A stretch of 64,000 bases of DNA from Apoderus coryli (taxonomy: Eukaryota; Arthropoda; Insecta; Coleoptera; Attelabidae), in contig OU452212.1 of the NCBI GenBank assembly GCA_911728435.2, forward strand, positions 254,563-318,562. The letters run 5' to 3'. The position numbers were made by a program, and so were the translations under genes. Positions 39,201 through 50,063 of this stretch are shown here, piece after piece. The notes under the pieces were generated by a model. The model searched no databases. It was not told the origin of the DNA and saw nothing but the letters and a program-made list of their open reading frames with translations. Within the stretch, counting starts at the first letter, position 1. Each line of letters opens with the position of its first letter.

Positions 39201-40297
39201 TTTATTCTTACCTAAATGCGAAAACAACTTCCTAGCAACTAACAACAGTTTTTGGCATTGGACTTTTAAACGTTTTTCTTCCTCCCAATGCCTAGTATTT
39301 AGTAATAACGGTAGACAATGCTTGAAAGTTTCGTTTACTAGCTTCGATATGTATTCGACGTCTTTTTTGGAGCATACAAAACACACTAAATAAACAGGAC
39401 TAGTGTCCGGTACAGTTGGAGCTTCGCTATTGATTCTACCTCTGATATCCCGTTCAGACATCACCGGAACAATTATAACTTCACCTCCATCTTCCGGCAG
39501 AACTTCCTTTATTAAATTTATAAGGTTTGCATCTAAATTTTGTATTTTATTATCGCCGTTTTGTACAATTTTATGAATGCATTCATCTGATAACGGTATG
39601 TGGTGGTGTTTTTCTAATATTCTATCCAATACCACTTGTACAACAGCCTCTTCTGATACACGTAATAAATTTATGAGAAAGACACATTTTGAATTCGATT
39701 CTATTTGAAGCTAAAATGTAATTGAATATATTAATCTTAGTAAAATTAACCAGAATACATTGCAATATTTGAAAATGTAAGCCATTTTGTATCTTATTTT
39801 TGACAACTGACAGTTAAAGAAAGTACTTCTCCTTTGACTAGTTGGGGTACCAATCTATAGTGACAGGTTGCAACTAATTATGTATTAGCAACTGATGTGA
39901 CATGATCACCTACCACTTACCTCAGTTGCAAGTTTGTGGTAAAAGTAATAAAAAAACCGTCAAATTTAAGTAATTTGAGGTTAATTTCTCATTTAAGTGT
40001 CAATCTAATTTATAAAAGGAAAACGCCTAATGGCTAATGTCATTTAAGCAAACTTTCTTGAAGCGATTATGGTTAATTGGTACTTACATATTTGTTTAGT
40101 TTAGCTTCCAGTTTCCTTGAATTATCATCGTTGAGTATTTCAATAAGTTGCAGCAATTTTGCAGGATTCGTTACTCTAAACTGAGCTAAAGAAATGTCTT
40201 CTACCAATATTTTATTTGGATCTTGAGTTGATGTAGCTGTTTTTGATTTGCAATACGCCGATGGTACAAATAACTCAATATTTGGTTCTATAGACAT
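36297..40297 (-). CDS. PDE2A: cGMP-dependent 3',5'-cyclic phosphodiesterase (PDE2A type)
   Basis: Eleven exons: 40297-40088, 39710-39212, 39154-38972, 38912-38742, 38682-38531, 38472-38159, 38104-37927, 37864-37733, 36870-36784, 36728-36556 and 36498-36297, in phase, giving 766 residues (human 941; the N-terminus is shorter). A divergent GAF-A-like region lies at about 75-235. A clear GAF-B follows ([41 protein letters not shown], then FSIYCGISI). A linker precedes the HD-type PDE domain from about 440 ([10 protein letters not shown] with the proton-donor His, [14 protein letters not shown] with metal ligands, [29 protein letters not shown]). VMERHH and the linker match PDE2A better than PDE5/6/11. 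It hydrolyses cAMP and cGMP, with cGMP binding GAF as allosteric activator. Intron 8 carries a tandem MITE-like array. Confidence 0.93.
36917..37705. repeat. Tandem array of three MITE-like units, 284-bp period, in PDE2A intron 8
   Basis: Units start at 36917, 37201 and 37485 with GCTAAACGTCAACATAAAG, so the period is exactly 284 bp twice; the third unit stops after ~220 bp. Each full unit begins AACATAAAGCCAAATTAATA and ends TATTAATTTGGCTTTATGTT, i.e. it has terminal inverted repeats of about 45 bp (extending to TTCTACTCATT and AATGAGTAGAA). The joint between units is the same GCTAAACGTC each time. No coding capacity. Confidence 0.9.
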
Positions 40298-41505
40298 TGC
40301 ACTGACTGTTTTTGATTATAATAAGTAATTTAAATTGGTGCTTTATTACTTTAATCACAGTGAATTTTGATAATAATAATTTAAGTACAAATCTAAACAA
40401 AGATTAGATAGTAAGAAATGATGTATTTTATTTATTTGTCATATTATTATTATGTGATGTCACAATAGAATAATTAGGCAGAGTGCTCTTTTGGATTTAA
40501 TTAGTACGAATAACGTTTATCGTTTTATGCTATTAAACTAATTAAAATCCATAAATAACGGATTTTAATGGCGCTATCGCTTTATTTAGTACGCTACTGC
40601 GGTATAATACAGTAGCAGTATAATTAATATTAAACTATAATATATCTCGACGCATCGATTGGAGTGATTAAAATAGAAAAATAATAATCTGTGGTCGTGG
40701 AAATTTATCATATTTTTATTACTTGATTTAATAATAAACCGATTGGCCTCTGGCGTGTAGCGATATTTACTTAAATCAACACTTCCAGTTTATTTTCGTT
40801 ATTATATTAACTTTTATTATTCTTGCGAACGGAAAGTAATATTTATTAATTTTATCGCGCATTATAATTTTTTTTGTACTAATCGCATTTTATTTACATT
40901 GCACTCGAAATTGTCAAGTAACATCTGATGAATTAAAGTGCGAGAGAGAGGAAATGCAAACAGACAATATTATCAGCTGTTTAATTACCATTTTAATAGT
41001 AAATTTAAATTCATTATTTTAGGGGTCATTTATTTTAAAATTGTAGTAATTATGTAATTACGTTCTTTGATTATTTATCAAATAAATTATATCGCACACC
41101 GATTTACTATCTTTTTGACAACATTAAACAAAGCACCACAGCTCAGCTAAACTGTTGGAACACCAGCCACTCACCTCACTTTCCTATTTATTGTAAAAGG
41201 ACAGTTAATTTTCTAAAAGAAACGTTCCGTGTACTGATATTTGGAGTTTAAGGAATATGTGTTCATTCCTCTTCTATATTAGTATTTATTAATTATGTAA
41301 TAGGTGCCTGGAAAAGATTAAATAATGCAATAAGCAACATTTTTAAATATCCACTACCGAAAGAAGAAGCCGTTGAAAGACGACATTTGGCGTTTTTGAC
41401 AAATGACATTCCATAGAAACATAAATATTTGTATTTACAATATCACAAAAAAACATAAATTTTGTGACATTTTGTTTAATAAAATTTGCATAAATTGGAT
41501 ACCAA
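40298..41505. other. Divergent intergenic region between PDE2A and the Rab-like gene
   Basis: AT-rich, no coding frame recognised. It should hold both promoters. Confidence 0.5.
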
Positions 41506-42242
41506 ATGGCTACATTAAAGATTCCAGAACAAAAAGTAATACTTTGCGGTGAATACGGCGTTGGTAAAAGTTCAATATTCCGTCGATTTACTACAAACAC
41601 ATTCGTAACAGCAACTGATAGAAAATCAACTTTAGGACTGGATCATTTTGAAAAAACATATCATGCATGCGATAGAGACGTTAAAGTATTACTATTTTGT
41701 TTAAAACAGCTTTATTTAGTTATGAGTTATCAAACTTTTTAGCTGCAATTATGGGACACTGGCGGCATGGAACGCGTAGCTTCAATCACATCCAGCTACT
41801 ATAAATTCGCTGAAGCAGCTATTCTAGTTTTCGCATTAGATAATCCTGCATCATTCCACGTTCTGTCACAGCACCTTTTAGACATTGTTACATACGCAGA
41901 AAACGCTAAAATATTTTTATGTGGTAACAAACTTGATTTACTGGAAAATCCACCACAAATACTAGACAGTGAAGTTGAAGCATTTTGGTGAGTATTTCTC
42001 TATTATTTATTGTATTGTAACAAATAAGGACTATTTACAGTGAACAATGTCATAATTTGATATCAGGCACATATAAAATCTCTTGTAAGTCTGGTGAAGG
42101 TTTGGATGATATGTTTAATGATATTGCGAACCAGTTAATGAAATCAAATCGATCGAGATATGAGCTGCAATCTATGGAACAGCATGGATTTAAAATTACC
42201 CAAAACGACGATGATCCACCAGAAGATAGTTGTGTGTGTTAG
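41506..42242 (+). CDS. Rab-like small GTPase with atypical switch II
   Basis: Three exons: 41506-41685, 41743-41987 and 42041-42242, giving 208 residues, a normal Rab length. P-loop GEYGVGKSS (about 15-23), G3 box WDTGGMER (canonical WDTAGQER), G4 GNKLDL and G5 SCKSG. The C-terminus CVC* is a double-cysteine prenylation site, so membrane attachment by geranylgeranylation is expected. The Gln normally needed for GTP hydrolysis is Met, and the preceding Ala is Gly. The orthologous subfamily is not clear to me; it is a divergent Rab or Rab-X type, so no symbol is given. It converges with NFS1, 293 bp between stop codons. Confidence 0.88.
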
Positions 42243-42416
42243 CACTTGTGTTAAAAGACTTGGGATAGTGACTAGTGTTCGTTTTTGTATATATTGTTAG
42301 GTTTAGTGGGAGCTTTAAGCACTGCTTTATCATGCCGCCTTTCTCATTTAAAGCTTTTATAATTTAACTCGTGCCAAAGATTATTACGTACTAAAGGAAT
42401 GAAATAAGATGTAATC

Positions 42417-42422
42417 AATAAA
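42417..42422 (+). promoter_or_regulatory. Polyadenylation signal of the Rab-like gene
   Basis: AATAAA 175 nt after the stop, in the convergent gap with NFS1. Confidence 0.6.
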
Positions 42423-42535
42423 AACTCATATATTTAAGTGCCACATAACATTAAAAATAATCTATTGCTATAAAATAAAATTAATAATGAAATTTTGTAA
42501 TAACAATGTGAAATATCAAAATTAAACAATTCTGC

Positions 42536-44174
42536 TCAATGTTGAGACCATTTAATTGTTTTCAAATCAATCCCTTCTTGAACCATCTCCCATAACGGAC
42601 TCATTTCCCTCAATCTAGTAACGTGCTGGATGCAGTTCTTCGCTGTGTAATCAATTTCTTCCTTTGTAGTAAATCGCCCAATCCCAAACCTTATTGAACT
42701 ATGCGCTAAATCCTCATCAGTTCCAATAGCTCTAAGCACATAAGACGGCTCCAAAGACGCTGAAGTACACGCAGAGCCGCTGGATAAAGCCACGTCTTTC
42801 AACGCCATCAATAGAGATTCACCTGAAAAATAAAAAACCATCACATCCTCAAGCAGCAGGTAGCTAACTCGCAACGCTCACCTTCAACGTAAGCAAATGA
42901 CAAGTTAATACAACCGGGATACGATTGCACGGGATCTCCATTCCGAATTACATGTGATAAACTGTTAAAAAACTGATCTAACAATCGTTGACTCAGTTTT
43001 TCAATGTATGCATGATCGTAATCCATTTCGCGGTGCGCAATTGCGCAAGCCTCTCCGATACCTACAGCTAATGGGGTCGGTACTGTCCCACTTCTGATGC
43101 CCCGCTCTTGCCCACCACCACTTTGAATTGCCTCCACACGAACTCGTGGCCGCCGTCTAACGTACAATGCTCCAATACCTAGTTAATGATAACCAAAAAG
43201 TATTTTGAAAGTAAAATTACCTTAAACATACCTTTAGGTCCATACAGCTTGTGTCCACTAATTGACATTAAGTCGATTTTCATGGCATTAACGTCGATAG
43301 GGATTTTCCCGATTGCTTGAGCTGCATCCGTATGGAAAAACACTTTTTTCTCTCGACAAAGTCGACCAATACTTTCAACAGGTTGCCGAACACCAATCTC
43401 GTTATTAACTGTCATTATCGATACTAAAGATGTATCAGGTGTTATAGCTCGTTCTAATTCCTCTAATGATATTAACCCGTTGGGACCAACACCTAAATAG
43501 GTCACCGTAAAGCCCTCGGCTTCCAGTGCTCGACAAGAGTCAAGCACACATTTGTGCTCCTGAAAATTGCTCCGTAATAGAAAGAGCGGAATAAAACTTT
43601 TATTTTATGATTACTTACAGTTTGTGTAGTAATTATATGCTTTTTATTCGACTTGTAAAATCTTGCTACACCTTTAACAGCGATATTGTTACATTCAGTG
43701 GCCCCCGAAGTGAAGATAACCTCTTTTGGATCAGCTCCAATAAGGTCTGCAATTTGTTTACGCGCCTTTTCTACTGCAGTCTCGGCCTCCCAGCCATATG
43801 CGTGTGTTCTGGAATGTGGATTACCGTAGTAGCTTGTAGAGTAGGGCATCATAGCGTCCAATACTCGAGGGTCCTGTAGTGTTTGCAAAATATTGCGAAA
43901 TTTGTTTAATTGTAAGTGTTGTTATGTGACTTACGAGTGGTGTTGTAGCTTGTGCATCTAAATATAGTGGTTTAATACCGAAGTCGTCTACATTATCTAG
44001 TTTTTCTGTAAATAATTTTATGAAATAATCAAGTTTAAACAATCTATAATAAGTAGGAACGTTACCATTGATATTACTAGTTAAACTACGTTTTGTTGAC
44101 CATGACAATGTTAATTGCTCGCTTTTTATATTGTATGATAAACTGTTTTTTAACTTAGCCAATTGCCGAAACAT
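42536..44174 (-). CDS. NFS1: Cysteine desulfurase, mitochondrial
   Basis: Five exons: 44174-43935, 43873-43619, 43559-43232, 43178-42882 and 42822-42536, giving 468 residues (human 457). The first ~65 residues are basic and Ser/Thr/Asn-rich, consistent with a mitochondrial presequence. The PLP-dependent aminotransferase class V fold follows: [45 protein letters not shown], the PLP-lysine in [19 protein letters not shown], and the mobile catalytic cysteine loop [13 protein letters not shown]. It removes sulfur from cysteine to make a persulfide, the sulfur source for Fe-S clusters on ISCU, working with ISD11 and frataxin. All catalytic residues that I can check are present. Confidence 0.97.
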
Positions 44175-44672
44175 GGTAAAATAAATTTTAACAAATATTT
44201 AAAAACAATTAGATTGTGTTTATTGGATTTTAGGGAATTTCTTTTGTTGTCAAATAGCTGAAGTTGCTTTCACTCTCACCTCACTTTAACGCACGTTCCT
44301 TTTACACGAATAATTTGTTGCTAAGTTTATTCTTGTTGAAGTTGTTTGTTGTCAAATATTTATTAGGTTAATATCTTCAAGACCAGTGTTACATACACTT
44401 ATTAGAAGATCAGGTTATTGTTAATAATGTGTGTGTTGTCTGAATAAAGTTTATTTAAAAAAAAAAAAAAAAAATCTATTGTAATTGAGTAAGAAGTGTA
44501 TATGCTACTCTCATCAGTTCAACTGAGTTGAACTGTAAAAGGAATTTCCTCTGTCACTTTGACAGTGAACATAGAATAGATAAAAAGCAGAATAGAAAAT
44601 CGATATTTTTGTAGTAACACCTTAGCAACCGTATTGTTGTCAAATAAAAACTTCATTCTTGTTGTGATTATA
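44175..44672. other. Divergent promoter region between NFS1 and the CFAP97 gene
   Basis: About 500 bp with an A(17)-type homopolymer near 44457-44474. Nothing coding. Confidence 0.5.
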
Positions 44673-45619
44673 ATGATTACAAGACGTGAAAATTTACTAA
44701 TCAGACCATGGCAGCAAAGGAAATATGAAGATCATAGGAAAAAAGTAAAAAAATCATTCAAATATTAATTCTATGTTTATAAATAAATCGAATAAAGGTT
44801 CTAGCAGCTGTACCGGCAATCGACAATACACCACCGCCGGATCGCGTACATGTTGCCATTAAATGGAAGAAACAACAACAAGAAATCGAACGTATTAAAA
44901 ATATAGAACGTGATAATCTCCTACTGTTGCAAAAATTGAATCATATTATGAAGACAAGTCGAGTAGATAATTGGTTGCCTAAACAACCAGGGCTAGTATT
45001 ATTATTCTTACAAACTTTTAAATTTGGTCATTAAAACCAATCTTTATTTATAGATTTTTAAATAAATTGGGTATATATCCTATTAGTACCAAAGAAAGTA
45101 TACAATATTTTAGTGATGAGGACACTGGTAAAGAAATTAAAGCAAAAAGTCGTAAAGAGAAGTGCCCAGCGTGTTCACAAAACATTATTGAAGCAGATCT
45201 GGCAAAATTAGTATGTTAAAGTCTTAAAGTTAATAAAATATATTTTATAATAATTTCTAATATAGTCTCTAGAAGAAAGAGTTCCATGGGAGCCAGAGAA
45301 ACTGTCAATGAATCGATCTTTGCGCAGTCAATCAGTGCCACCAAAGAAAACAGCAGCACGGTTACCGTTAATAGTTAAACCTCAAAAATCGTTTTCTGCT
45401 AATATCAAATTGAGAAACAATAAAACTGAAGAAAGCAAGAAAAGTACTGCAAAATTCATGCCGGAATCTCAAAACAAAATATTATTATCTCGCGGTTCAT
45501 TAAAGCTATGTGTTAATTTTCCTTCTGAATCAATTGTAAAAATTCGAGAAAAAACTACCGAAAAATGTATTGTTCGTGGTGTCTGCCATTGTAAATGTAA
45601 TTTGGGTATTATGATATAA
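44673..45619 (+). CDS. CFAP97 (hemingway) family protein
   Basis: Four exons: 44673-44744, 44798-44991, 45054-45210 and 45266-45619, giving 258 residues. The N-terminal ~80 residues match the CFAP97 domain: RKYEDHRKKV, then PAIDNTPPPDRVHV, then EIERIKNIERDNLLLLQKL and NHIM. Family members act in cilia and sperm flagella. The C-terminal half is not recognised; it is basic, with one CPAC pair and a Cys-rich end (CHCKCN). The exon 2-3 junction is unusual: the phase fits only if the donor is GC (GG then GCTAGT at 44992); the nearby GTATTA donor gives an early stop. Also the exon 1 donor (GTAAAA) is weak. The paralogue (CFAP97D1-like or hmw) is not certain. Confidence 0.78.
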
Positions 45620-45651
45620 ACGAATTTGTAAAACATGTCTTTTTCTATAAA

Positions 45652-45657
45652 AATAAA
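45652..45657 (+). promoter_or_regulatory. Polyadenylation signal of the CFAP97 gene
   Basis: AATAAA 33 nt after the stop. Confidence 0.6.
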
Positions 45658-46369
45658 TGATTCACAATCTATTTTCAAAGTGTTAACATTCGTGTATGAC
45701 GTCATCAACGTATTAGCTTATCTAATTAAAAGTACACCAATGCTGCCAACATAATAAATACGATTGAGATAATTTTTTAATTTAATTAGTATTTATGGTT
45801 GCATAATCTTTCTACAATGTACCTATACTATTTTTTTTTTAAATAAAGAACATACAGTGCTCTAATTCTACTTTATTCAATGACAGTAGAAATTTTCAGA
45901 TTTTCGTTATATTACGAAATCTATTAAAAATAGTTGTATACAGTTTTTGACCCCTAAAAAACGTGTCAACCTTCAATCAAGGCTAATGTCACGCGACGGC
46001 AAATTGAACGACGCGCGACGCTTTATCACACGAAAACTAATAGAAAACGACGCCTTGTGGGCGAACGCAGGCCTTTACGCCGTGTTATTTGACGAAAAAT
46101 GGATTTCCCACTATTAAATGCGACGGCTCCCGCGCAAAATCCAAACAGCTGAGCCCATCACCATTATAAAGGAAAAACACTGTAATACTTAAACGAGATC
46201 AAGATATATTTCATTGAAGTATTATTGAACTTACTATAAAAATCAATCGTACAAATATAATGTTTTACTAACACAGTTCTATTATAAAATAGTTAGATTA
46301 AATAACACGAAAACAATAAGTAAAATTAGCAACGAAGCAAACTAAATCCAATCCAATAACGCCAAGAAA
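45658..46369. other. Intergenic region upstream of PUDP
   Basis: Contains a CpG-richer patch at about 45985-46145 (GCGACGGC, ACGACGCGCGACGC) unlike the AT-rich surroundings, and a TATAAAG at about 46164. The patch may be the PUDP promoter; this is inference. Confidence 0.4.
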
Positions 46370-49300
46370 ATGAAGTTTAAAAATGTTACTCACGTTATTT
46401 TTGATATGGACGGACTTTTAATCGGTGAGTTTAATTTTAAGATTTTTTAAAAGAAAATTACTATAAAAATTCTGCATACTAAAGGCCTTGTAATATTAGA
46501 CATATATGTACAGGGGCCTTGGGATATTAATAATGTTAATGTTACATTAATGTTGGAAAAATAAAATACAAAACTTTTTAAAGATTTAATTGTTTGTACA
46601 CTATTCAAGTACTTATACTTAAAAGTATTAAAATTACTTGAAACCTGAATGAAATTCATTCGTACTATGATAGGAAATTTAACATATTTTATTGATGTCT
46701 TTCGTAAAATATTGTCCCAATCTGTTTTACAAAAGGTAGGTATAAATCGCTTTACTTGACAAATATTTACATCGTAAGCAAAGAATAAAATGTATTTCCT
46801 GCGTATTTTTATAGACGTACGTACGTACCTAAACATATTTTGATTAGGTAGATAACTATGAAACAAATATTCATTATTTTGCATGCTAATCAAAGGTCAA
46901 TAACACACTATTATTCAATCTCTTGAAAATTCATCAAATCTCAGCATCGTGATTTTATAGTTTTTAAGTACCTGCCTAGAACGATATAGATCTATGTAAA
47001 TTAGTTTAACGTAATTATATTGTTCAATTATCATCCGAAAACTCATGTTACAATCACATGTTCTTGATAATTAGGTAAATAGATGATGTTATAACATACA
47101 GGGTATATGGTTTATGGTATTACTTTTGATATTTGCCTCGTACCTACTATATTAATAAGTGGATTTAAATAGAACTTCAATAATTGCTTAAAACAAATAT
47201 TCAATTTCTGCGAATGTAAGTATAATCAAACGTAAATATTCGGAAATAGGTACCTACCGAATGTAAGAGAATTTTGCTATGATGATTAATAAAAAATATT
47301 CAGTAAAAGTTATTTTTAATGATAGGCATATGTTCTAGTCACAGAAATCTTATATTATATATATATATACTCTAGAATGATAATCCCGTAGTACAAAAAT
47401 GTAACCAAAAGTGTATAATGCGCATGATCACCAGTAACTTATTTTTCAACAGGACCGGCTTTGATTAAATGTAATATTACTGTTATAGGTATATTTAAAA
47501 TTAAATTTTACCATTTGGTAACATTCAAATAAAAAAATGGAATAAAGGAATTTAAGAAATAAAAAATTACATTAAATATCTAAATACTTTATTGTCTAAC
47601 AGGTACAACCCAATTATAATACATCTAAGCAGAAACGAGAAATAAGTAAAAATTCCAATACTGGAAAATATCTTAAGAACTTGAGCATTCTAATTATTTA
47701 TTTTATTATTATATAATATTTGTTTGTTTATACAACCACCTTAGGCGTCTTACCTCTCTACAGCCTTCAAAGAAGGGGTGCAAGAAACAGTGCCTTCACA
47801 AATATTTTCCGTGTCCATGTAAACCACTTCCATAGGATTCTATAATTAAGTATATTCCAGTTTAACAACAGAATTCAAACGACACAACGTAGGAAATATA
47901 TTCTTGACATACAAATCATGCATTTTTGACAGACTGCTTTTAAGTAAACAGTGTCTTGATATCAAACGATTAAGAATTTAACTTCCACTCTCATTTACAT
48001 AATCTCTTCTTTTCAACAAAAGTTTGGGAACTGCATCGGGTACGAGGGTGATCCTCCTGCCGTCTTCTCTACAAATGATATCTTCTGCAGCGAAATACTT
48101 ACTGCATATGACATTCCCATCACATAAATTTTCTGTACTAGGATCCCAATGCCCGCATCCAAACATCATGTCTTTTTTTTGTCAAGCTAAAAATGAGTAT
48201 CCAATGGTATCATATTGACTCAAACTGAGACTGTTAGAAACCCGAAACAATAACTTACTGAAAATATTTAATACCAGGAATGCGACCTTCATTTTTACAC
48301 CACAACACTATACACCTCATTGTTTGTTAAATAAACGAACTAAAACCAAAATAACAAATATTAAAAACAATTTTAATCACAAATAGGTATATCTATCAAC
48401 AATTAAAATATACCACGAATAAAACCATAACTCAATTATAAAACCTATCTGAATTGTTGTGAAGCCGACTCTGCCAGATATTCCCACTACGAGAAATGTC
48501 ATTTGCGAAAACAGACGCTGTTGCGAAATCTCCTAAATTTAATAAGATTTGGAAAAAAATGTTTCGTTCATATTGCTGAAAACTAAACAGTATGCAATTT
48601 TACCGATAACATTTAATTATTTGATTTTGTCAAGCAGTTTCGTATGACGCAACATATGGATTTATTTATAAAACAGATATGTCGCATAAATTCTGTAAGG
48701 CGAACGACAAAATAGTTTTAAATATGGCAGCTCTGTACTGAAAATAAGTTACTGAGGAGCATGTGTAGTTCGTGAAAACTCTGCATACCCGTTACACTTT
48801 TTGGTATTCGACTGGATTTAATTAGCATTCTAGAGTACATATATAATATAAGATTTCTATGGTTTTTTCGGCAATTGTCAAACCAATTTCAATGTCTACA
48901 ATTATTTTTTTAGATTCAGAAACAGTATATGATCAAATTATGGGTAGTATAGCCTTACAATTTGGTAAAGAATTCACTGTGGATTGTAAAATAAAAATTC
49001 TCGGATGTACCGAACAGGACACAGCTAAAATTGCAATTAAGGAAATGGATCTACCGATTAAGCCTGAAGAATTCCTAAAAATTTACCGTGAAAAAGTCAG
49101 TTTGGGACAGATTAATCCTAAACTAATGCCGGGAGTAGGTTTTAAAGACCATATCCGTATATAATTAAATGATTCTACCTACAATTTACATTTAAGGCGC
49201 GTCAACTTGTCAAACATTTCTACAAAAACGAAATCCCAATAGCCGTGGCCACATCGTCGTCGCAGTTTGCTATGGAGTTGAAAACAAAACATCTGCAGGA

Positions 49301-49658
49301 TGTTTTCAAATTGTTTAGCCATATTGTTTGTGGTGCCTCAGATCCAGATGTGAAGAATGGCAAACCTGCTCCTGATATATTTCTGGTTTGTGCCTCACGG
49401 TTTCCTGACAATCCTGATCCGAGTCAGGTAATAATTGGTCACAGAGTTAACACATGAAACTAACGTTATTTGATGTTTCAGTGTCTTGTTCTTGAAGACG
49501 CTCCAAATGGTATTAGAGGGGCAATAAGTGCCGGTATGCAGGCTGTAATGGTGCCGTCAGAGGAAGTTGGGCCAGAACTCAGGAAACCTGCGACATTAGT
49601 TTTGCGTTCGTTGGAGGAATTTAAACCGGAACTATTCGGTTTACCCCCATTCGAATAA
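46370..49658 (+). CDS. PUDP: Pseudouridine-5'-phosphatase-like HAD hydrolase
   Basis: Four exons: 46370-46424, 48914-49134, 49197-49427 and 49482-49658, giving 227 residues (human PUDP 228). HAD motif I is FDMDGLLIDSE (nucleophile and acid aspartates), split by intron 1. Motif II is VATSSS. Then come a conserved Lys in GKPAPDIFL and the acidic motif VLEDAPNGIRGA. A helical cap lies at about 20-85. It dephosphorylates small phosphometabolites; in humans the substrate is pseudouridine 5'-phosphate, and the fly paralogue is Gs1-like. Intron 1 is 2.5 kb and carries a reversed P-like element, while the other introns are 54-62 bp. The stop codon overlaps an AATAAA. Confidence 0.93.
47340..48861 (-). 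mobile_element. P-like element with THAP exon, copy A, inside PUDP intron 1
   Basis: Ends CACAGAAATCTTATATTA at the left and TAATATAAGATTTCTATG at the right; subterminal TCTAGAAT and ATTCTAGA are also inverted. Read on the minus strand it holds a THAP-domain start near 48322 (MRCIVLWCKNEGRIPGIKYF, then GTAAG). A second block at about 48169-47984 has ICSKYFAAEDI and the AVPKLL signature. The interior has a short stretch with CTGTTAGACAATAAAG, a retroelement 3' end. There is no transposase catalytic domain, so the copy is non-autonomous. Flanking 8-mers (GTTCTAGT and GTTTTTTC) do not match well. Confidence 0.82.
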
Positions 49659-49659
49659 A
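49654..49659 (+). promoter_or_regulatory. Polyadenylation signal overlapping the PUDP stop codon
   Basis: AATAAA contains the TAA stop (49656-49658). If used, the stop would lie near the transcript end; other A/T-rich candidates follow downstream. Confidence 0.4.
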
Positions 49660-50055
49660 GTTAATTTTGCTAGTTTATTCCGCTTGATTTTAGCGTAGGT
49701 ACTTCCTACAAGTGATATGTACGTGTATTCTTATATTTATTTTTGTAAAAATGAGTAGGTTGGTAGTATTTATTGACACACAAATTTAATTTATTTATTT
49801 TATTAAATTATTTTTTTAATACTGTACACAAAGTTTACACGATGACTTTTATTCTGCATCGATTAATTCATTACAAAATATATTTATTTATATTCAGATT
49901 AGTTGTTTGATTTAACATTTTCAATCCACACACACCTTTAATTGATCTTTAAAATTTTAAAAACCATGTTGATGAGGGTTTGATATGTATAGGCAACTTT
50001 TAATACCAGACAGGTTAGATGTCAGCAATTTTCACTCACCTCAATATGTTGCACG
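49660..50055. other. AT-rich intergenic DNA between PUDP and P-like copy B
   Basis: Probably PUDP 3' UTR and spacer. No gene recognised. Confidence 0.45.
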
Positions 50056-50063
50056 GTCCTTCT

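Noticed and set aside
46447..46893. 148-codon minus-strand frame in PUDP intron 1
   Set aside because: AT-rich intronic sequence with Ile/Lys/Asn-rich composition and no recognised family.
47970..48240. Host THAP-domain gene
   Set aside because: The frame lies within an element with TIRs and is duplicated in copy B at 50685, so it belongs to the transposon.
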